The notes beneath the pieces are model-generated. The model was given only the letters and a program-made list of their open reading frames with translations. It had not been told where the DNA came from and did not search any database. A program made the position numbers and the translations under genes. Shown in pieces: positions 6,996-8,344 of a stretch of 8,344 nucleotides of DNA (the first letter of the stretch is position 1; the number at the start of each line of letters is the position of its first letter). The DNA comes from Acidimicrobiia bacterium. GTDB lineage: Bacteria; Actinomycetota; Acidimicrobiia; Spongiisociales; ZC4RG35. The stretch lies in assembly GCA_003230435.1 (NCBI GenBank), contig QIDW01000089.1, positions 1 to 8,344 on the forward strand. The letters are read 5' to 3'.

Positions 6996-7682
6996 TCAGA
7001 ACGGCTGGGCGATCGGGCCGTAGAGCGCATGATCTTGTCCACTGTTCGCAGCCCATATCTGGTCACCGAAAGAGAAATGCCACCATTCCATGGGGTATGG
7101 GCAGAAACCCTTCGATACGAGTGCTGCCGTCAGCATGCGCCGCAGGCTTCTCGCCGGCTCGTTGTCTGGTTGTCCCTCCAGTGCCCTGGCCCAAGCAGCC
7201 TCGTCAAACGTGTCGAAGGCTGTGCCCAGGGCGAGCGGTACTCCTCGCCAGGAAAGAGTCACATCGATGGCCCCGCCTGTCGTATGCGGGGGTTCGTAAA
7301 GCGCCGATCCCGGATCGGCAACGTAACCAACAGGCGTTCCCTCAGTGTCGTAGTACTCGAACAATGCCCGCTGCAGCCGGGAATCCCGCCAAGCGTCCAG
7401 GACGACCAGCGCGTAACCGGCCGGAAGGGCCTGCCGGGCTGCCAGAATTCGAGTGTTCACCCCCGCTCTGACAATCAGACGCTTCGAGCTGTGAGGCCAA
7501 TCATGAGAGCTGTACCAGGGGATGGTGCTGACTGCGACTGGCTCGAGAGCCTCGCCCGTCTCCCTGATCTCCCAATACTCACCTGGTAAATGAGTGACGG
7601 GGATCGGCGGGTAGGAACCCGACAACGAGAGACCCACGTCGTCCGGACTGGAGAGCTCGACGGGTGCTGTACCTCGGCTCAA
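6996..7682 (-). CDS. D-alanyl-D-alanine dipeptidase (VanX/DdpX, peptidase M15D)
   Basis: The 228-residue product carries the M15D zinc site: PPHTTGGAID at 131-140 supplies His133 and Asp140, and MEWWHF at 198-203 supplies catalytic Glu199 and zinc ligand His202. VLDAWRD at 94-100 holds the conserved Arg99 that stabilises the transition state in VanX. All key residues are present, so it probably hydrolyses D-Ala-D-Ala. No signal peptide is visible, which points to the cytoplasm. No vanH or vanA homologue is in the window, so a role in cell-wall dipeptide recycling is more likely than glycopeptide resistance. The start is uncertain: TTG 7682 is the only good start codon between the upstream in-frame stop (7703) and the conserved region, and it has no Shine-Dalgarno. 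It lies 44 bases after the four-cysteine gene and 24 before the propeller lipoprotein gene. Confidence 0.9.
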   Translation of the reverse strand: MSRGTAPVELSSPDDVGLSLSGSYPPIPVTHLPGEYWEIRETGEALEPVAVSTIPWYSSHDWPHSSKRLIVRAGVNTRILAARQALPAGYALVVLDAWRDSRLQRALFEYYDTEGTPVGYVADPGSALYEPPHTTGGAIDVTLSWRGVPLALGTAFDTFDEAAWARALEGQPDNEPARSLRRMLTAALVSKGFCPYPMEWWHFSFGDQIWAANSGQDHALYGPIAQPF

Positions 7683-7726
7683 CTGCGGAGATGACGGACT
7701 CTAAAGACGGGCAACTATCGACGGGA

Positions 7727-8068
7727 TCAGTGTCCCCCACCAACTGACTTGTTGATAGCCGCCTGGGCTTTGTTGAGTTCCTCGAGAGCGGTCACGTAAT
7801 ACTTCATGCGACCTGGAGCGCAACAATTCACCTGAAGGTATCCAAGCTGTGAACCGGCGTCCTCGAGGATGCCGATCACCCCATCGGCGGCGTCCTGATC
7901 TCCACCCATCCCAGGGATCCCCTCACGAGCGGACGTCAGCGTCCCGGCGAGGGCCTCCATCCTCGGACTTCGCGATGGCCTGCAGCAAGTTTCATGGAGC
8001 TTGCGAACGGTTTCGTCTGCCACATCAAGGGCTGCGTACGCTGCGGAAAGTGATTCGTCGTGTGTCAC
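7727..8068 (-). CDS. Small helical protein with duplicated CCxPxR motifs, candidate metal-binding protein
   Basis: I do not recognise the family. The 113 residues look almost entirely helical, with no signal peptide, so the protein is probably cytoplasmic. It contains an internal duplication: a helix, then CC-R-P-S-R at 28-33, then a helix, matching a helix, then CC-A-P-G-R at 82-87, then a helix. From Leu24/Leu78 to Ile51/Ile105 the two halves align without gaps, sharing L, CC, P, R, L, A and I. The only four cysteines are the two CC pairs; His25 and the C-terminal GGGH could also bind metal. It diverges from csoR across a G/C-tract inverted repeat like a CsoR operator, so copper binding or storage is a reasonable inference but is not shown. 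GTG 8068 has no Shine-Dalgarno; a TAGTCT -10 seven bases upstream suggests a leaderless mRNA. Confidence 0.75.
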   Translation of the reverse strand: MTHDESLSAAYAALDVADETVRKLHETCCRPSRSPRMEALAGTLTSAREGIPGMGGDQDAADGVIGILEDAGSQLGYLQVNCCAPGRMKYYVTALEELNKAQAAINKSVGGGH

Positions 8069-8075
8069 GAATGCG

Positions 8076-8081
8076 AGACTA
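8076..8081 (-). promoter_or_regulatory. Putative -10 element of the four-cysteine gene
   Basis: TAGTCT on the minus strand fits the TAnnnT pattern and ends seven bases before the GTG start, so transcription would begin at or next to the start codon. No TTGACA-like -35 is seen; the -35 position (8099-8104) abuts the G/C tracts of the proposed CsoR operator. Confidence 0.4.
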
Positions 8082-8105
8082 CCGCGTAGCGAGCCACTAA
8101 GGGGT

Positions 8106-8135
8106 CCCCCAGCCCACCCGGGGAGGGATTAGGGG
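8106..8135. promoter_or_regulatory. csoR: Candidate CsoR operator between divergent genes
   Basis: The core CCCACCC-g-GGGAGGG (8113-8127) is an inverted repeat with one mismatched pair, flanked by further C and G tracts (CCCCC at 8106-8110, GGGG at 8132-8135) and an AT-rich ATTA. CsoR-family operators are G/C tracts in pseudo-inverted repeats. From memory, the mycobacterial CsoR site contains AGCCCACCC and GGGGTGGGAT, very close to AGCCCACCC (8111-8119) and GGGGAGGGAT (8120-8129) here. It lies just upstream of csoR and overlaps the likely -35 zones of both divergent genes, so it could control both. Confidence 0.65.
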
Positions 8136-8136
8136 C

Positions 8137-8142
8137 TATCCT
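8137..8142 (+). promoter_or_regulatory. Putative -10 element of csoR
   Basis: TATCCT fits TAnnnT and directly follows the proposed CsoR operator, which would fill the -35 and spacer region. This is the expected layout for autorepression. There is no consensus -35, so the call is tentative. Confidence 0.35.
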
Positions 8143-8146
8143 CCGT

Positions 8147-8169
8147 CGTCCTGCGGAGCCGCCAGGACG
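8147..8169 (+). other. Stem-loop in the csoR 5' leader
   Basis: CGTCCTG (8147-8153) and CAGGACG (8163-8169) form a perfect 7-bp stem; the 9-base loop could pair further as CGG/CCG. It is followed by TTTAGG rather than a real U-run, so it is not a clear terminator. If transcription starts near 8149 the stem would lie at the very 5' end of the mRNA. Function unknown. Confidence 0.4.
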
Positions 8170-8225
8170 TTTAGGACCAGAGGTTCAGCAGAGCCGCTAG
8201 GAGGGCAACCAGCAAAAGGGAAACA

Positions 8226-8344
8226 ATGGAATCGGCGCACAAGGTCAATGTTATGGCGCGGCTCAAGACGATCAGCGGCCACCTCGACGCCGTGATTGGA
8301 ACGGTCGATGATGAGCGGTACTGCGTCGACATCATGAAACAGGT
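8226..8344 (+). CDS. csoR: CsoR-family copper-sensing repressor, N-terminal part
   Basis: Only the first 39 residues are in the window. RLKTISGHLDAVIG at 12-25 and YCVDIMKQ at 32-39 match the start of the CsoR/RcnR/FrmR family and are very close to mycobacterial CsoR (RLKTVRGHLDGI, YCVDVMKQ). Cys33 corresponds to the first copper ligand (Cys36 in that protein); the His and second Cys lie beyond the window edge, so the metal cannot be confirmed. CsoR binds G/C-tract operators and leaves DNA when it binds Cu(I). ATG 8226 has AAGGGAA just upstream. The gene diverges from the four-cysteine gene across a candidate CsoR operator. RcnR or FrmR-type sensors are less likely because of the close CsoR match and the operator. 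Confidence 0.88.
   Translation, partial: MESAHKVNVMARLKTISGHLDAVIGTVDDERYCVDIMKQ

Noticed and set aside
6996..7682. Vancomycin-resistance vanX
   Set aside because: The catalytic site matches VanX, but there is no vanH, vanA or vanRS in the window; many bacteria carry such dipeptidases for other purposes.
7683..7726. Terminator between the four-cysteine gene and the dipeptidase gene
   Set aside because: Only a direct repeat (CCCGTC twice) is seen, with no hairpin and U-run.

Overview
The window is about 60% GC and carries eight protein genes, two of them cut by the window ends. It most resembles an actinobacterium, perhaps an uncultured Acidimicrobiia-like lineage. The grounds are a CsoR start that closely matches the mycobacterial protein, several GTG or TTG starts without a Shine-Dalgarno, promoters placed for leaderless mRNAs, and Thr-rich lipoprotein linkers. 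This is an inference; no rRNA or phylogenetic marker is present. The fused ThrA is not what I would expect from well-studied Actinobacteria.

Left part (1-3269): a secreted M23 metallopeptidase on the minus strand (cut at the left edge) diverges from thrA on the plus strand. thrA encodes an 820-residue bifunctional aspartokinase/homoserine dehydrogenase, the same length and domain order as E. coli ThrA.

Middle (3271-4993): cimA, a citramalate synthase, lies tail-to-tail with thrA on the minus strand, with 12 bases between the stop codons and a palindrome at the junction. In this sequence the cimA frame is broken near 3641-3646. Upstream of cimA is what looks like a complete transcription-attenuation leader: a sigma70-type promoter, a 12-codon leader peptide MARTTTTIIIIE, a hairpin beginning at its stop codon, and a GC stem followed by five U. 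thrA feeds the threonine route to isoleucine and cimA feeds the threonine-independent route, so a leader reading both Thr and Ile codons fits the location. This is the most notable finding in the window.

Right part (5021-8068, all minus strand): in transcription order, a 113-residue protein with two CCxPxR repeats, a VanX/DdpX-like D-Ala-D-Ala dipeptidase, a lipoprotein with a seven-bladed beta-propeller, and a lipoprotein with an FN3-like and a discoidin-like domain. Gaps of 24-73 bases would allow co-transcription. M23, dipeptidase and lipoproteins share a cell-envelope theme.

Far right (8069-8344): a divergent intergenic region with a G/C-tract inverted repeat like known CsoR operators, then the start of csoR. 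The divergent four-cysteine protein is therefore a candidate for a CsoR-controlled copper-binding protein of unrecognised family. No tRNA, rRNA, CRISPR array, insertion sequence or attachment site was seen, and no stretch over 300 bases lacks a gene.
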